Below, one piece after another: positions 16,805-25,879 of a stretch of DNA of 34,192 nucleotides. Origin of the DNA: Holospora undulata HU1 (GTDB taxonomy: Bacteria; Pseudomonadota; Alphaproteobacteria; Holosporales; Holosporaceae). Every line of letters starts with the position of its first letter. The stretch's first letter is position 1. Under the pieces are notes generated by a model. That model ran no database searches and had not been told where the DNA came from. It saw nothing but the letters and a program-made list of their open reading frames with translations. The stretch covers positions 1 to 34,192 of the forward strand of contig NZ_ARPM03000114.1 in assembly GCF_000388175.3 (NCBI RefSeq). The letters are read 5' to 3'. A program made the translations under genes and the position numbers.

Positions 16805-17689
16805 TCAAATCTCAAGGCCAGAATTGGAATCTGGAATACATTTGGGGAGATCAAACAAAGACAGTATTTTTCCCAAAACTGCTCTCATCTCTTTTCGGTT
16901 TATAATATGGTCAATAAACCCATGATCTTTTTGAAATTCTGCGGTTTGAAATCCAGGAGGAAGAGGCTGGCGTGTGGTTTCTTGAATCACACGAGCCCCG
17001 GTGAACCCAATAACTGCTTTGGGTTCTGCCAAAGTTATATCTCCCAAGGAAGCAAACGAGGCAGCAACTCCCCCAGTAGTGGGGTGAGTAAGCACCGAAA
17101 TAAACGGAATCGCACTTTCCCTTAATTGAGTCAAAGCCAAAACAGTACGGGGCATCTGCATTAAAGAAAGAATGCCTTCCTGCATACGCGCCCCCCCTGA
17201 AGAAGAAAAGATAATATACGGCTTTTTATGATGTAATGCCCATTGCGCACCTTGAATCAGGATTTCCCCCACTCCTAGCCCCATAGACCCCCCAACAAAA
17301 CTAAAATTAAAGCAAGCCACAATAGCAGTACGCCCCAGGATACTGCCCTGAGCTAACAACACGGCTTCCCATTGCTGAGTTTTAAGACGTGCATCTTTTA
17401 GTCGATCTACATAACGTTTTTGGTCGCGAAACTGAAGAGGATCTTCTTTTAAACGCACCGACTCTAACACAGAATAACTTCCCTCATCAAAAAGGTGAGA
17501 ATATCGAAGCTTTGGTGGGCAAAGTCCGTGATGACCACAGTGAGAGCACACATATAAAGATTTTTCAAAATCAGAGGTTAAGATCATAGTTTCGCAAGAT
17601 GAACATTTGCTCCACAAGTGTTCTGGGACCTCTCGCTTCGATATTAAGTTTCGAATACGTGGAGGAATAAAATCAGTGAGCCAACTCAT
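16805..17689 (-). CDS. accD: Acetyl-CoA carboxylase carboxyltransferase subunit beta
   Basis: 294 aa, normal length. With AccA it transfers the carboxyl group from biotin to acetyl-CoA, making malonyl-CoA for fatty acid synthesis. The N-terminal zinc ribbon has C29, C32, C48 and C51 (WSKCSSC ... VCSHC). The crotonase-like core has GGSMGLGVGE (oxyanion region), SSSGGARMQEG (binding of the acyl group) and TTGGVAASFASLGD. The partner folC, often next to it, is absent: IS relics lie downstream and an AT-rich gap separates it from the divergent gene at 18025. Lipid A acylation and phospholipid genes elsewhere in the window use its product. Confidence 0.97.
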   Translation of the reverse strand: MSWLTDFIPPRIRNLISKREVPEHLWSKCSSCETMILTSDFEKSLYVCSHCGHHGLCPPKLRYSHLFDEGSYSVLESVRLKEDPLQFRDQKRYVDRLKDARLKTQQWEAVLLAQGSILGRTAIVACFNFSFVGGSMGLGVGEILIQGAQWALHHKKPYIIFSSSGGARMQEGILSLMQMPRTVLALTQLRESAIPFISVLTHPTTGGVAASFASLGDITLAEPKAVIGFTGARVIQETTRQPLPPGFQTAEFQKDHGFIDHIINRKEMRAVLGKILSLFDLPKCIPDSNSGLEI

Positions 17690-18024
17690 AAATCAGCACT
17701 CTAAAATTTTCTACTATTTCATAAAGCATTATGACAGAATATTTATGGTTTGTATATCGTAATTTTATGTAAAGAAGAAAAGTAGTTTTATTTAATAGGA
17801 TAGAAAAAGATGAGGTGATGTTAATGGTACTATAGCACAAATATTTTAGATAACTTAAGAATTTTATACAGTAGAATTTTTTTTTTCAAAATAATAAATT
17901 ATTTTTATCCAAAAATGTAAAAAAATATTAGAGATTTTCTGTGGAAATGGGGTAAATTGATTAATTATTAAAAACTATGAAATTTTTTAATTTTTTTTTA
18001 TATTTTTTGCATTACAATTAAATA
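17690..18024. other. AT-rich divergent intergenic region
   Basis: 335 bases between the divergent accD and 18025 genes. They are very AT-rich with homopolymer T and A runs. I see no open frame of note, no RNA gene and no convincing -35/-10 pair. TACAAT at 18013-18018 could be a -10 box if translation of the next gene begins at 18049. Confidence 0.5.
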
Positions 18025-19350
18025 ATGTTTTATTTGACAAAAAATAATATGAATTATGATAAAAATAAAAAAATTATCTTATTTTTAGGAATGTTTTTAA
18101 TATCTTCACAAAAAGGATTTTCTGAAAATGGCCCCTCTGGAGATAAATGGAAAAATTTTGAAGAATTTCAAACTAATTGGACAGATCATCCCAATCCTTA
18201 TCCTTCCAATAGCTTAGATATAGAGAAATTTGCGACGAATATTAGGTACGAAAATCGAAAAGAAAAGAAAACAAAAACTGAAACTTTTCTTAGTAATTTT
18301 GGAGCGGACACTTCTCCTCGAAGACTTAATACTCTTTACTCCGTTCTAAAGACCTTAAGCGATGTTTTAAATGTTTATCGCATAAACGAAGAAGAAAAAT
18401 TTAGGTTGGTTAAAAAGATTTTTACCAAACTTTCTTCCTATGTTAAGGAAAATAAAGATAGTTTTTTGAAATCAGTTAGTGAAAATAAAGAAAACATATG
18501 TTCAAAAATAGAAAACAAAAAATTAGAAAAAAATGAAAAAGAACAATTTTTAGAAAGATGCGCATATCTGGTTGAAGGTGTATTAAAAAAAACCGATAGT
18601 GCTAATGCTAAAAACGATAATGCAAAAAATAAAAGCAATATCTCTAAAGAAAAAGGCAATATCTCTAAAGAAAAAGATCCATTTAAAGCGATAATATTAG
18701 AAATTCAGAATATTTTTAATAACATTGACGAAAAAAAGAAACAAATTAAGAATTTCGATATAGAAAAATCGAATTTAAGAAAAAACAATCTCAATAATGG
18801 TGGTGCTGTGAATAAAAACACTCAAGAAGCTAAGGAAATGATAGATGGAATGAAGCAACCAAAAAATGTAACCTTGCCTGATCAAACTAGAAAAAATTCT
18901 CTAAACGTTTCAATTGCAACTAGTGACAGTAGTGCTCATCCTAGTGGTGGTTCTGTTACAAATTCTCAACTCGCTAATGCTAATAATGCAAAAAAGAATG
19001 CAGTTGCTCCTCATCTTCAAAACGTTCCTTCAGATGAGATTACTGATTCTGTTTCTGTTCAAACCCCTTCTCAAAAAATTGTTGATAGTACAGCAAGTAA
19101 TGAAAAAATAAAAAATCAATTCAATGAAACAGGCGCTGATCCTAGGGTAAGTAATAATGATAATGATAATGATAATGATTTCGAGATTGTAAATTTACAA
19201 GAAACAAAAGAAAACTTGAAAGAAATAAATCAAGATTTGACTGAAATATCTTCAATCGTAGATTCGAAAGAAACGAATGGCTCAAAAATTCAAACGAATT
19301 CATCTTCTCCTAAAGGATTTTTCAATAAATTAATGTTTTGGAGAAAATAA
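18025..19350 (+). CDS. Large exported low-complexity protein (orphan)
   Basis: 441 aa, not recognised. A hydrophobic segment (IILFLGMFLISSQKGFS) near residues 17-33 looks like a signal peptide; initiation may be at ATG 18049 (MNYDKNKK...) rather than 18025, and neither start has a ribosome site. Residues about 85-190 are helical and charged. The rest is rich in N, K, S and E and probably disordered, with a duplicated NISKEKG/NISKEKD (21-bp direct repeat 18637-18678), an NDNDNDND stretch from four AATGAT units (19156-19179), and a short amphipathic end, FFNKLMFWRK. Composition is unlike the housekeeping genes around it. It may be a secreted factor facing the host; this is inference from signal and disorder only. 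Confidence 0.7.
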   Translation: MFYLTKNNMNYDKNKKIILFLGMFLISSQKGFSENGPSGDKWKNFEEFQTNWTDHPNPYPSNSLDIEKFATNIRYENRKEKKTKTETFLSNFGADTSPRRLNTLYSVLKTLSDVLNVYRINEEEKFRLVKKIFTKLSSYVKENKDSFLKSVSENKENICSKIENKKLEKNEKEQFLERCAYLVEGVLKKTDSANAKNDNAKNKSNISKEKGNISKEKDPFKAIILEIQNIFNNIDEKKKQIKNFDIEKSNLRKNNLNNGGAVNKNTQEAKEMIDGMKQPKNVTLPDQTRKNSLNVSIATSDSSAHPSGGSVTNSQLANANNAKKNAVAPHLQNVPSDEITDSVSVQTPSQKIVDSTASNEKIKNQFNETGADPRVSNNDNDNDNDFEIVNLQETKENLKEINQDLTEISSIVDSKETNGSKIQTNSSSPKGFFNKLMFWRK

Positions 19351-19472
19351 AATCAAGCAAAATTAATTAACGAATTTTCTAAAGAAATCTATCCATTTGC
19401 TTTAAAAAAATGCTCTTTTTTCTTTAAGAAAATCATGCTACCCTTAGGGACTTATTAAAGTTAAAATTTTCT

Positions 19473-20276
19473 ATGAAGCATTTCTTGTGGGTGTACAGCT
19501 TGGTACAGGGCATTACGGAAGCAATTCCAGTAAGTTCTTCTTCCCACATTCGTTTAATTGCCCAGTGGATGCAGCATCCTTTAAGTCTTGCACTGGAAGG
19601 TGCTCTTCATATGGGAACAGGTCTTGCTTTTTGCGCAATGTATCCGTCATCTGTAAAGAAAGCATTTTTGGGTTTTTTTCATGTCTTAAAGGGAAAATAT
19701 ACGACCTCAGAAGCACACTGGTGGATTTTTGTTACTGTTGCCAGTCTTCCCGTACTTGTTTTGGGGGGATTGATGCATTTGCTTCACATGCGCTTGCGGA
19801 TTCCTGGTGCTATTGCAGTATTGTGTGCTGCTTCTGGTTTTTTGTTGTGGTGGTTTGACCGATATGGGCCACGTATTTATTCCACAAAAGTTGAAAATTT
19901 TGAAAAGGGTTGGGTGTTTCGGGCATGCATGCTGGGAGCCTTACAAATGCTGGCGCTTTTCCCTGGAGTTAGTCGTCTTGGAGCATGTTTATTGGCAAGC
20001 AGGTGGATCGGATATTCTAGAAGCGAATCTTTGCATATTTCTATTGTTCTTGGAATTATTTCTATTTTTGCTTGTGTTACGTTAGAGGCTCCGGCTTTGG
20101 TTCATCTAGATTTTACTCTCTCTCTTTGGGTGCAAACCATTGGAATTACATTTTTCAGCTGTTTTGCTGCGTTATGGATGTTTCGTTGCTATATACAAAA
20201 TGTTTCCTTTTTTTGGTTTTTTTTATATCGGTGTGTTTTAGCCGGGCTACTTATGTTTAATCACGTTCTGTCTTAA
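19473..20276 (+). CDS. uppP: Undecaprenyl-diphosphatase
   Basis: 267 aa polytopic inner-membrane protein that dephosphorylates undecaprenyl pyrophosphate to recycle the lipid carrier for peptidoglycan and surface glycans. Motif 1 is QGITEAIPVSSSSH (12-25, with E16 and H25). Motif 2 is PGVSRLGACLLASRWIGYSRSE (164-185, including catalytic R168). Several hydrophobic segments cover the rest. lipB begins eight bases after its stop, so they share a transcript. Its presence implies that some murein or a related wall cycle remains in this organism. Confidence 0.97.
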   Translation: MKHFLWVYSLVQGITEAIPVSSSSHIRLIAQWMQHPLSLALEGALHMGTGLAFCAMYPSSVKKAFLGFFHVLKGKYTTSEAHWWIFVTVASLPVLVLGGLMHLLHMRLRIPGAIAVLCAASGFLLWWFDRYGPRIYSTKVENFEKGWVFRACMLGALQMLALFPGVSRLGACLLASRWIGYSRSESLHISIVLGIISIFACVTLEAPALVHLDFTLSLWVQTIGITFFSCFAALWMFRCYIQNVSFFWFFLYRCVLAGLLMFNHVLS

Positions 20277-20284
20277 GTGTTTTT

Positions 20285-20929
20285 ATGTGCACTATTCCGT
20301 TTCATTGTTATCGCTGGTCTTTGCCGCAAGATTATCCTTATATATGCGATGCTATGGTCGCTTATGCCGATGATATTGCATTGGGAAGGGCCTGCGAATC
20401 GCTGTGGCTTTTAAGTCACACTCCGGTTTATACGTTAGGTGCAGGTGCGCTTTCTTACGTATCTCAAGATTTGAACGTTCCCGTTTACCGCGCCGGTCGG
20501 GGAGGGTTGCTAACGTTTCATGGACCAGAGCAAAGGATGATCTATCCTTTTATTTACATCAAGAGCCGGGGTTTTACAGTTTCTTCCTATTTAAGCAGTT
20601 TAGAGCAATGGGTTGTTCACTTTTTAAATTTATTAGGAATTCAAGGAGAGTGCACCCAAGATCGGCGTGGTGTATGGATCCAAAATAAAAAAATAGCTTC
20701 CCTTGGAATCCAGATTAAACGAAATGTTGCCTTTCATGGAATGGCTTTAAATCTTTATTCTCCTTCCAAGGCGTTTTTAAAGATTTCTCCTTGCGGACTG
20801 GAAAAAAAATTTGGAATCACTTCTTTGGAGCAGTTGGGCATACCCCTTTGTTATCAAGAAATAGATAGGCTTCTGTGGAAAGTGTGTCCTTTTAAATTCT
20901 CTGTTGAAGACCAAAAGATAAGGGGATAG
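20285..20929 (+). CDS. lipB: Octanoyltransferase LipB
   Basis: 214 aa. LipB moves octanoyl from acyl carrier protein to lipoyl domains of 2-oxoacid dehydrogenases, the first step of protein lipoylation. It has the substrate pocket AGRGGLLTFHGP (70-81), the lysine of the acyl-thioester site K136 in NKKIASLGIQIKR and the nucleophile C170 in ISPCGLEKKFG. In the pocket, the usual GPGQ is GPEQ here. Shorter frames inside it are shadows. Downstream are IS relics, so no partner lipA is visible. Confidence 0.96.
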   Translation: MCTIPFHCYRWSLPQDYPYICDAMVAYADDIALGRACESLWLLSHTPVYTLGAGALSYVSQDLNVPVYRAGRGGLLTFHGPEQRMIYPFIYIKSRGFTVSSYLSSLEQWVVHFLNLLGIQGECTQDRRGVWIQNKKIASLGIQIKRNVAFHGMALNLYSPSKAFLKISPCGLEKKFGITSLEQLGIPLCYQEIDRLLWKVCPFKFSVEDQKIRG

Positions 20930-21021
20930 TGTTCTAAAAATTAAAGAATTGGAATAGAAATAGCGCTCAAAAGTGCGAAAATCAATTGTAAGAAGCTAAA
21001 TGGGTAAGAAAATATTTACAC

Positions 21022-21464
21022 TATAGTAATTTGGCCTGAAGATGGGATTTGGAAGAATGCAGAAATAGCTTCATAAAGTTTGCCAAATGTATTAATTTGG
21101 CATTTAATCCATCGGTTCATATTGGCCCAGAATTTTTTAATTGGATTTAGATCAGGGGCACTCCACACCAAACAGATTCAATTAAATCTTTAGGTTTCTG
21201 TGATCGGTGAAAGGCAGCAGTATCCATAACTCCCCTCTGACCTGGCTTCAGATCCTTTATTAAATGTTCCCCCCAAGTTTCGAATACATTCGTAGTGCAA
21301 GATCCATTAAACATCATTGGAGCTATCGATTTATTATTCACTAATCCCGCTATAATATTTGTTCGCGCGCAATATTTGCCACTTTTTGTACCTATCGGTT
21401 TTTTACTTTTTCTTCCCATCCTCTATCTTTGCCAATCGTTAGCTCTATACCACTTTCATCACTA
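21022..21464 (-). mobile_element. IS630-type relic, type a, copy 2
   Basis: Terminal repeat TATAGTAATTTGGCCTGAAG at 21022-21041. The minus strand has an open 90-codon piece (21147-21419): GRKSKKPIGTKSGKYCART, then SIAPMMFNGSCTTNVFETW and GVMDTAAFHRSQK, the DDE catalytic core of the IS630/Tc1 type. Just upstream in the same frame, YSDESGIELTIGKDR brings the first catalytic aspartate. The N-terminus is missing because a type b element was inserted at 21465. Confidence 0.82.
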
Positions 21465-21889
21465 TATAGCTAAAACATCATAAAAAGAACATGACAATAG
21501 AGCTTGATAGAATTATTAATTACATAATAAATTATATAATTAAAATTATGATATATTCATTAGATTTCGAAAAATCAATTGGGTTGATATCTGGCTTGCA
21601 AAGGGGGTTGGGTGCTACCAAACTTTCCAAAAGAAAGCGGTAGTTTTATGAATAATTCCACTTTCCATAAAGGGAAAGCTATGAAAAATATGCTAGAAGA
21701 TGCCATAGTTTGCTTTGTTTGCCTCATTATTCTCCAGATCTCAATTCTATTGAGAAAAAATAGGCCTAAGCCAAACATATAAGAAGAACTTCAACTTGCT
21801 CAATTGACCACTTGTTTCAATTCCATTTTTCGTAATCTTTTTATACTGATTTAGATATATATAATACATTTTGTGATGCTTTGGTTATA
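21465..21889 (+). mobile_element. IS630-type element, type b, copy 2, internally deleted
   Basis: Bounded by inverted repeats: left TATAGCTAAAACATCATAAAA (21465-21485) and right 21869-21889, whose complement is TATAACCAAAGCATCACAAAA; they match at 17 of 21 bases and all four differences are transitions. Inside, a start (MIYSLDF, about 21548) runs straight into the C-terminal part (FMNNSTFHKGKAMKNMLEDA, then a decayed LPHYSPDLNSIEKK). The central DDE region is gone, so at 425 bp it has the form of a non-autonomous, MITE-like derivative. Confidence 0.75.
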
Positions 21890-21938
21890 CTTTGTTGTTC
21901 AGAGTTCGTTTTTTAATGTTAATTTAATAAGCACGGGG

Positions 21939-21944
21939 TATAAT
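21939..21944 (+). promoter_or_regulatory. Probable -10 box of the 21977 gene
   Basis: TATAAT, 32 bases before the ATG of the secreted 141-aa protein. A clear -35 box is missing: TGTTAA at 21917-21922 is a weak candidate with a 16-base spacer. Confidence 0.35.
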
Positions 21945-21976
21945 TTATAGAGTAAGCTTCTAACAAATTTTTAGAA

Positions 21977-22402
21977 ATGAAAAAGATACTACTCTTTATA
22001 ATGTTTAATGCGATCGGCATGCTTTCTTATGCACAAAAAAATCTGGAAGAATTTTCTAGCTCGTATCTAAGGGGTGCGCTGAAAGTTCTTTTAAGAAGTT
22101 CTTCAACAGATGATGTTGAAAAAAAGATGAGCAACGTAGCAGTAAAGGAAATGTCAGAAAAATTTTCAGATCTAAGTCAAGACGATCAAGACAAGATGTT
22201 AAAGACGATGAAAGTTTTAAGTGTTTTGCCTCAAGACTATGAAGACGAGCAGCTTGACGAGATTTTAAAAGAAAATGGTATACAAAAAGAAGATTTTCAA
22301 AAAATTATAGAAGAGGTGGATTCTTCCAGTTTGCCGTCTACAATGAATTCCGATGTTGAGGTATTTATTTGGAAAAAGTTACACGATAATTTAAAAAAAT
22401 AA
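21977..22402 (+). CDS. Small exported protein (orphan)
   Basis: 141 aa, not recognised. Residues 1-18 form a signal peptide (MKKILLFIMFNAIGMLSYA) with a good A-Q-K cleavage context. The mature chain is short, acidic and likely helical: SSYLRGALKVLLRSS, VKEMSEKFSDLSQDDQDKM, then a glutamate/aspartate-rich second half. There are no cysteines after the signal and no known motif. It stands alone between transposon relics with its own TATAAT, and the intact frame amid wreckage suggests it is maintained. Likely periplasmic or secreted; function unknown. Confidence 0.72.
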   Translation: MKKILLFIMFNAIGMLSYAQKNLEEFSSSYLRGALKVLLRSSSTDDVEKKMSNVAVKEMSEKFSDLSQDDQDKMLKTMKVLSVLPQDYEDEQLDEILKENGIQKEDFQKIIEEVDSSSLPSTMNSDVEVFIWKKLHDNLKK

Positions 22403-22611
22403 ATAAATAAAAATTTTAAATATTTATTGTATAAAATAAAGATAAAAATCTCGTAATGTGTTTGAGTTGTGTTTTTTTGTAATGCTTGAACATGACAAAG
22501 CTTTTTTTATTTTTTATTCGTTTTTTCTCTCTTGTACTATTTTTTACAGTTAATACAGAGAAAAAACGAGATATTTATTTCAGGAATATGTGAGGTTCAT
22601 AGATTTATAAA

Positions 22612-23050
22612 TATAGTAATTTAGGTTGAATTAGATATTTCAAAGAACCACGAAATCGCCTCGAATAGAGCATTGAAATTTAGTATATTGTCCACCTCTT
22701 CGTATTAGCCCATATTGGATTCAAATCACAAGAGTAAGGAGGTAGAAAAATTATACTGATACTGCATTGTTACAGATTCTATTACTTCTTGACGTCTCTT
22801 GGATTTATGAAAATAGGCATAATAACACCTTGACCAGGATTTAGTTCCTTGATCAAAAATTTTTCTACCCAAGTCCGTTACCCCCCATTGATGCTATCGG
22901 CGTGTTATCAACCAAACCGGCAATACTTATTTCCCACTCTTTTTTCCAAGCAACTTTTTACTTTTTCTGCCCCAGTTTCTGTCTTTGCACATAGCCATAT
23001 CAATGCCGCTTTCATCAATATACTCATGCTGAATGAAATTGTTTAAAAGT
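22612..23050 (-). mobile_element. IS630-type relic, type a, copy 3
   Basis: Terminal repeat TATAGTAATTTAGGTTGAAT at 22612-22631. The minus strand carries decayed transposase: DESGIDMAMCKDRNWGRK at the high end, then KKLLGKKSGK, a broken middle, and FHKSKRRQEVIESV near 22790. Frameshifts and stops are frequent. The closest relative in the window is the copy at 21022, but the identity is only moderate, so it is a different subtype. Confidence 0.72.
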
Positions 23051-23059
23051 TTAATTTTA

Positions 23060-23927
23060 TGTGTTAGTAATTTTTTTTACGCAAAGATTTCTGAAAGAAG
23101 ATCGTGTTGCGTTAAGAACCGACGCGTAGAAGATAGGCTTAAGGCAGTTTTGTTATCCGACAAGGGGTGGAGCTCGTCAAATTGCTGAGGCTCTTCTGAT
23201 TGACGATCAGTCGAGGAGTATAAGTTAATGGTGTAAAGCGGGGGCTCTGTAAGCAAGCGGAAAGTTTCACAAATAGCAGAACTTATCGCACGTTTGGAAG
23301 CCACAACGTATATGATGAAAGTAAGCGATACCTGCGCTTATGTTCTTGAACCCTGTGGCTTCACGCCCATAATTTTTCATTTAAAAAGCCAGCAGCAGGG
23401 CCCGCAAAGGCAGCCAAGCAGGAAGCCCTTTATTCAACGGTGATGACGATACCGCCGAAGGATGAATCCATCCTGTTTGGTGATGGCGTGCGCACCAGCA
23501 TGGCAACGAAAATCACCTGTCAGGCACCCCCATGACACGAGGGTACATGCGCCTTACGGTGGTATCCTTCAAAACCTTGAATAGCGCCCCCTTGAAGACG
23601 TTTTTTGATCCGCTGAAAGACGCTTATCCAAAGGAGCCTAACATTCACCTGATCTTGAATCAAAGACCTTATAACACAAGCAAATAAACCCAAAAAGCAG
23701 CAAAAGAAAGGGGGGACTGAGGTGCATTATTTCCAGCCCCAACCTGAACCCCATCGAAGAATGAACATGTGCGCAAAAATCGATTTTTCGTCTCTGCCAA
23801 AGAGTTTTGCAAGAGTATGCTGCATTTTTTCGACCAAACCTGAGACAACATTGTCATGGATCTTGTCGAGCGCGTCAATGATAACTTTCAACGCATTAGT
23901 CCAACATTTTTGGTTTGATTTTGTATA
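23060..23927 (+). mobile_element. IS630-type relic, type d, nearly full length
   Basis: Plus-strand transposase recognisable in pieces over all frames: LKAVLLSDKGWSSSQIAEAL (about 23125-23190, helix-turn-helix), HNFSFKKPAAGPAKAAKQ (about 23370-23430), PPKDESILFGDGVRTSMATK (about 23450-23510, first aspartate), PNIHLILNQRPYNTSK (about 23640-23690), a decayed NLNPIEE, and the C-terminus shared with 15917-16165. Frameshifts split it throughout. Base composition is clearly higher in GC than the neighbours, which fits an imported element not yet adapted to the host. Confidence 0.78.
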
Positions 23928-24383
23928 TACCGGATTCTTTGTGGTGGGGAGAAAAATATTTTCTATAGGATATATTGCTATTTATTAAGCCTGTTAATAA
24001 ACCTATTGCAATTACTGTATTCCAAGGCGTTGTAACCTCCCATGAAATTGATCTTTATACTTAATCATATTTTTCAGTATCACTTCCCTTTAGAAAAACA
24101 ACCATGAGTTCGAGAAAGCTGCTTTCTTTGAAAAGCTATCTTCTTTTATTCTTACTTGAAGACAAATAACTAATTTTGAAGAAATTTCTAAATTTTAATT
24201 TTTGCTGAAAGATTCGCATACTCAAGAAAAATAGTATAAAACAAAAAAATTTCGAATCTTTTCAACTTAAATTTTAAAACTCTCCCATAACGGAAAAACT
24301 TTTTTTAACAAAGAGATACAGGGGCCTTCCTCAATTAAGTTCATTTTTTCTGTATTTTTTGAGAGTTTAATAAAAATGCAAAA
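23928..24383. other. Gene-free stretch
   Basis: About 450 AT-rich bases between two transposon relics. I found no convincing gene, RNA or repeat. A minus-strand frame ending at 24267 depends on the antisense of the IS5 relic for its start and is not accepted. Confidence 0.5.
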
Positions 24384-25017
24384 GAGAGGTGTATGGATTG
24401 CGGGAAGATCAATGAGATAAGATAAAGGATCTTTTTCCTGAAAAAAAGAGCTGTTGGTATTAGCCAAGAGCAATCGCCTGGTTTTGGAGGCAGTTTACAC
24501 CGTTATCGCACAGGGATTCCGTGGAGAGATTTCAAAGTCTTCACACCCGTTGGAGTCGAAAAGGCGTGTGGAAAAGTGTTTTTGAAATCTTAGCTAATGA
24601 TGCCTTGAAGACGGGTGCAATGAACGATTGTGCATGCCCATAAACACAGCGCTAAGCGCGAAAAAAAAGAGGAGAATCAAGTTATTGGACAGTCCTTTGG
24701 AGGTTTAAGCACTAAGATCCATGCAATCTGTGATGCCCACGGCAATCCCATCGCTTTTCACTTGACAAAAAGTCAGGACCATGATCTGGGGGTGATGCGT
24801 TGATGGATCGCCTCGTGAAGACTGATAGAGTGCTTTCCGATGAACGCAAAAACTTAAAAAAAAGGGGCGTAAAGTCTTTCCCCACCTAAAAAGCACCGTT
24901 TAAAGCCTTCATATTAGATAAATATCTTTATAAATTTCGTCATTTGATCGAGAATTTTTTTGCTAAACTCAAAGCAACACCGCGCTATTACTCCGCGCTA
25001 TGATAAAACGTCTGTAA

Positions 25018-25025
25018 AGATTCTG
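25018..25025. repeat. Target-site duplication of IS1 copy B, left
   Basis: AGATTCTG, repeated at 25803-25810 on the other side of the IS1 copy. Removing the element and one repeat restores a continuous IS5 transposase frame across the joint. Confidence 0.85.
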
Positions 25026-25802
25026 GAAGTTTTTAACTAAAGATATTTTTTTGTTATAATTGCGTAAAGGATGTATTTTAAAAGTCTCTAAAAATGATTG
25101 TATGTAAAATTTGTGAATGTTCGGAGTGCTTTAAAAGCGATTTTGTTCGAGGGGGAAGCGGTACAAATATAAAAAATGTGGAAAAAATTTCACGAGGTGT
25201 GCCCGAGAAAGACAAGCTCCAAGCCCTCGTTTTATACGCAAGCGGCCTTTCAATGAACTGAATTGCTCAGCGTTTTGGTGTCAGCGCCACCGCTATTTTG
25301 AAGTGGGCGGGCATCTTAGGATTAAGGCTATGCGCCAAAATTGAGCCCTCTCCAGAAGATAAAGGTATTGTCAAGAAAGTCGATAAATTTTGGTATTATT
25401 TAAAAAAAAGAAGCAAAAAATTTTGGATTTTTAAAGCTTGGATTTTTAAAGCCTGTGATCGTGCTGGAAAACGGCTTATCGATTGGGAATTTGGTGATCG
25501 CTCGCGTCAAACATTCAAACGACGTTTTGAACGATTAAAAAAATGGAAAATTTTATTTTATTGAGGAGATCATTGGGCAGATTTTAATAAAATTGTTCCA
25601 AGCAATGCTTCTTTCAGGGAAAAGATAAAACGTTTTCCATTAAACAAAATAACGCTCCACACCGCCATTGGTTTGCGAGATTTCGCCCCCCCCTTGCAAA
25701 CACACGATCTCTTGAAATGCTGGAGGGAACACTGCGTATTTTTTCGGCACTTCACGTTAATAAAACTTTGAAAATTAATCATGCTATTTGGTTAAAGGCC
25801 CC
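25026..25802 (+). mobile_element. Degenerate IS1-family element, copy B, nested in IS5
   Basis: 777 bp, with 8-bp target duplications on both sides. Ends: GAAGTTTTTAACTAAAG and, inverted, GGGGCCTTTAACCAAA. The plus strand starts MIVCKICECSEC at 25094 (zinc-finger cysteines), is frameshifted in the GGGGG run after FVR, continues DKLQALVLYASGLSMN then a TGA stop, FGVSATAILKWAGILGLRLC, DWEFGDRSRQTFKRRFERLK and a stop at 25561-25563, followed by a further decayed C-terminus. A GGATTTTTAAAGC tandem duplication near 25430-25460 is shared with copy A, so both descend from one already altered parent. Confidence 0.88.
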
Positions 25803-25810
25803 AGATTCTG
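25803..25810. repeat. Target-site duplication of IS1 copy B, right
   Basis: AGATTCTG, identical to 25018-25025. Confidence 0.85.
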
Positions 25811-25879
25811 TACGCTATCCGCCTGGCTTCAACAGTCCTTTAGCTTAATTGAGGAAACACCCTAGCATTTATCAATTTT

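Larger units (their letters stand above)
24384..25855 (+). mobile_element. Degenerate IS5-family element (IS427-like group), split by IS1
   Basis: The reading frame is broken but gives the IS5 transposase in order: IKDLFPEKKS (about 24412), NRLVLEAVYT, RYRTGIPWRDF, HTRWSRKGVWKSVFEILAND, then HAHKHSAKREKKEENQVIG, GLSTKIHAICDAHGNPIAFH (about 24710-24770), KKRGVKVF and RHLIENFFAKLK, ending RYDKTSVKIL at 25025. The last codons (YAIRLASTVL, stop, LN) resume at 25811, after an IS1 insertion. The right end, GGAAACACCCTAGC, lies about 25842-25855; the left end near 24384 is tentative. It is non-functional. Confidence 0.82.

Noticed and set aside
23400-23430. Sequence resembling the GGAAGCAGCC loop of 4.5S RNA near ffh
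   Set aside because: It lies inside the type d IS630 transposase frame and has no flanking stem.
24267-24473. 68-codon minus-strand frame
   Set aside because: Its first part is the reverse side of the IS5 transposase N-terminus; the remainder shows no family feature.
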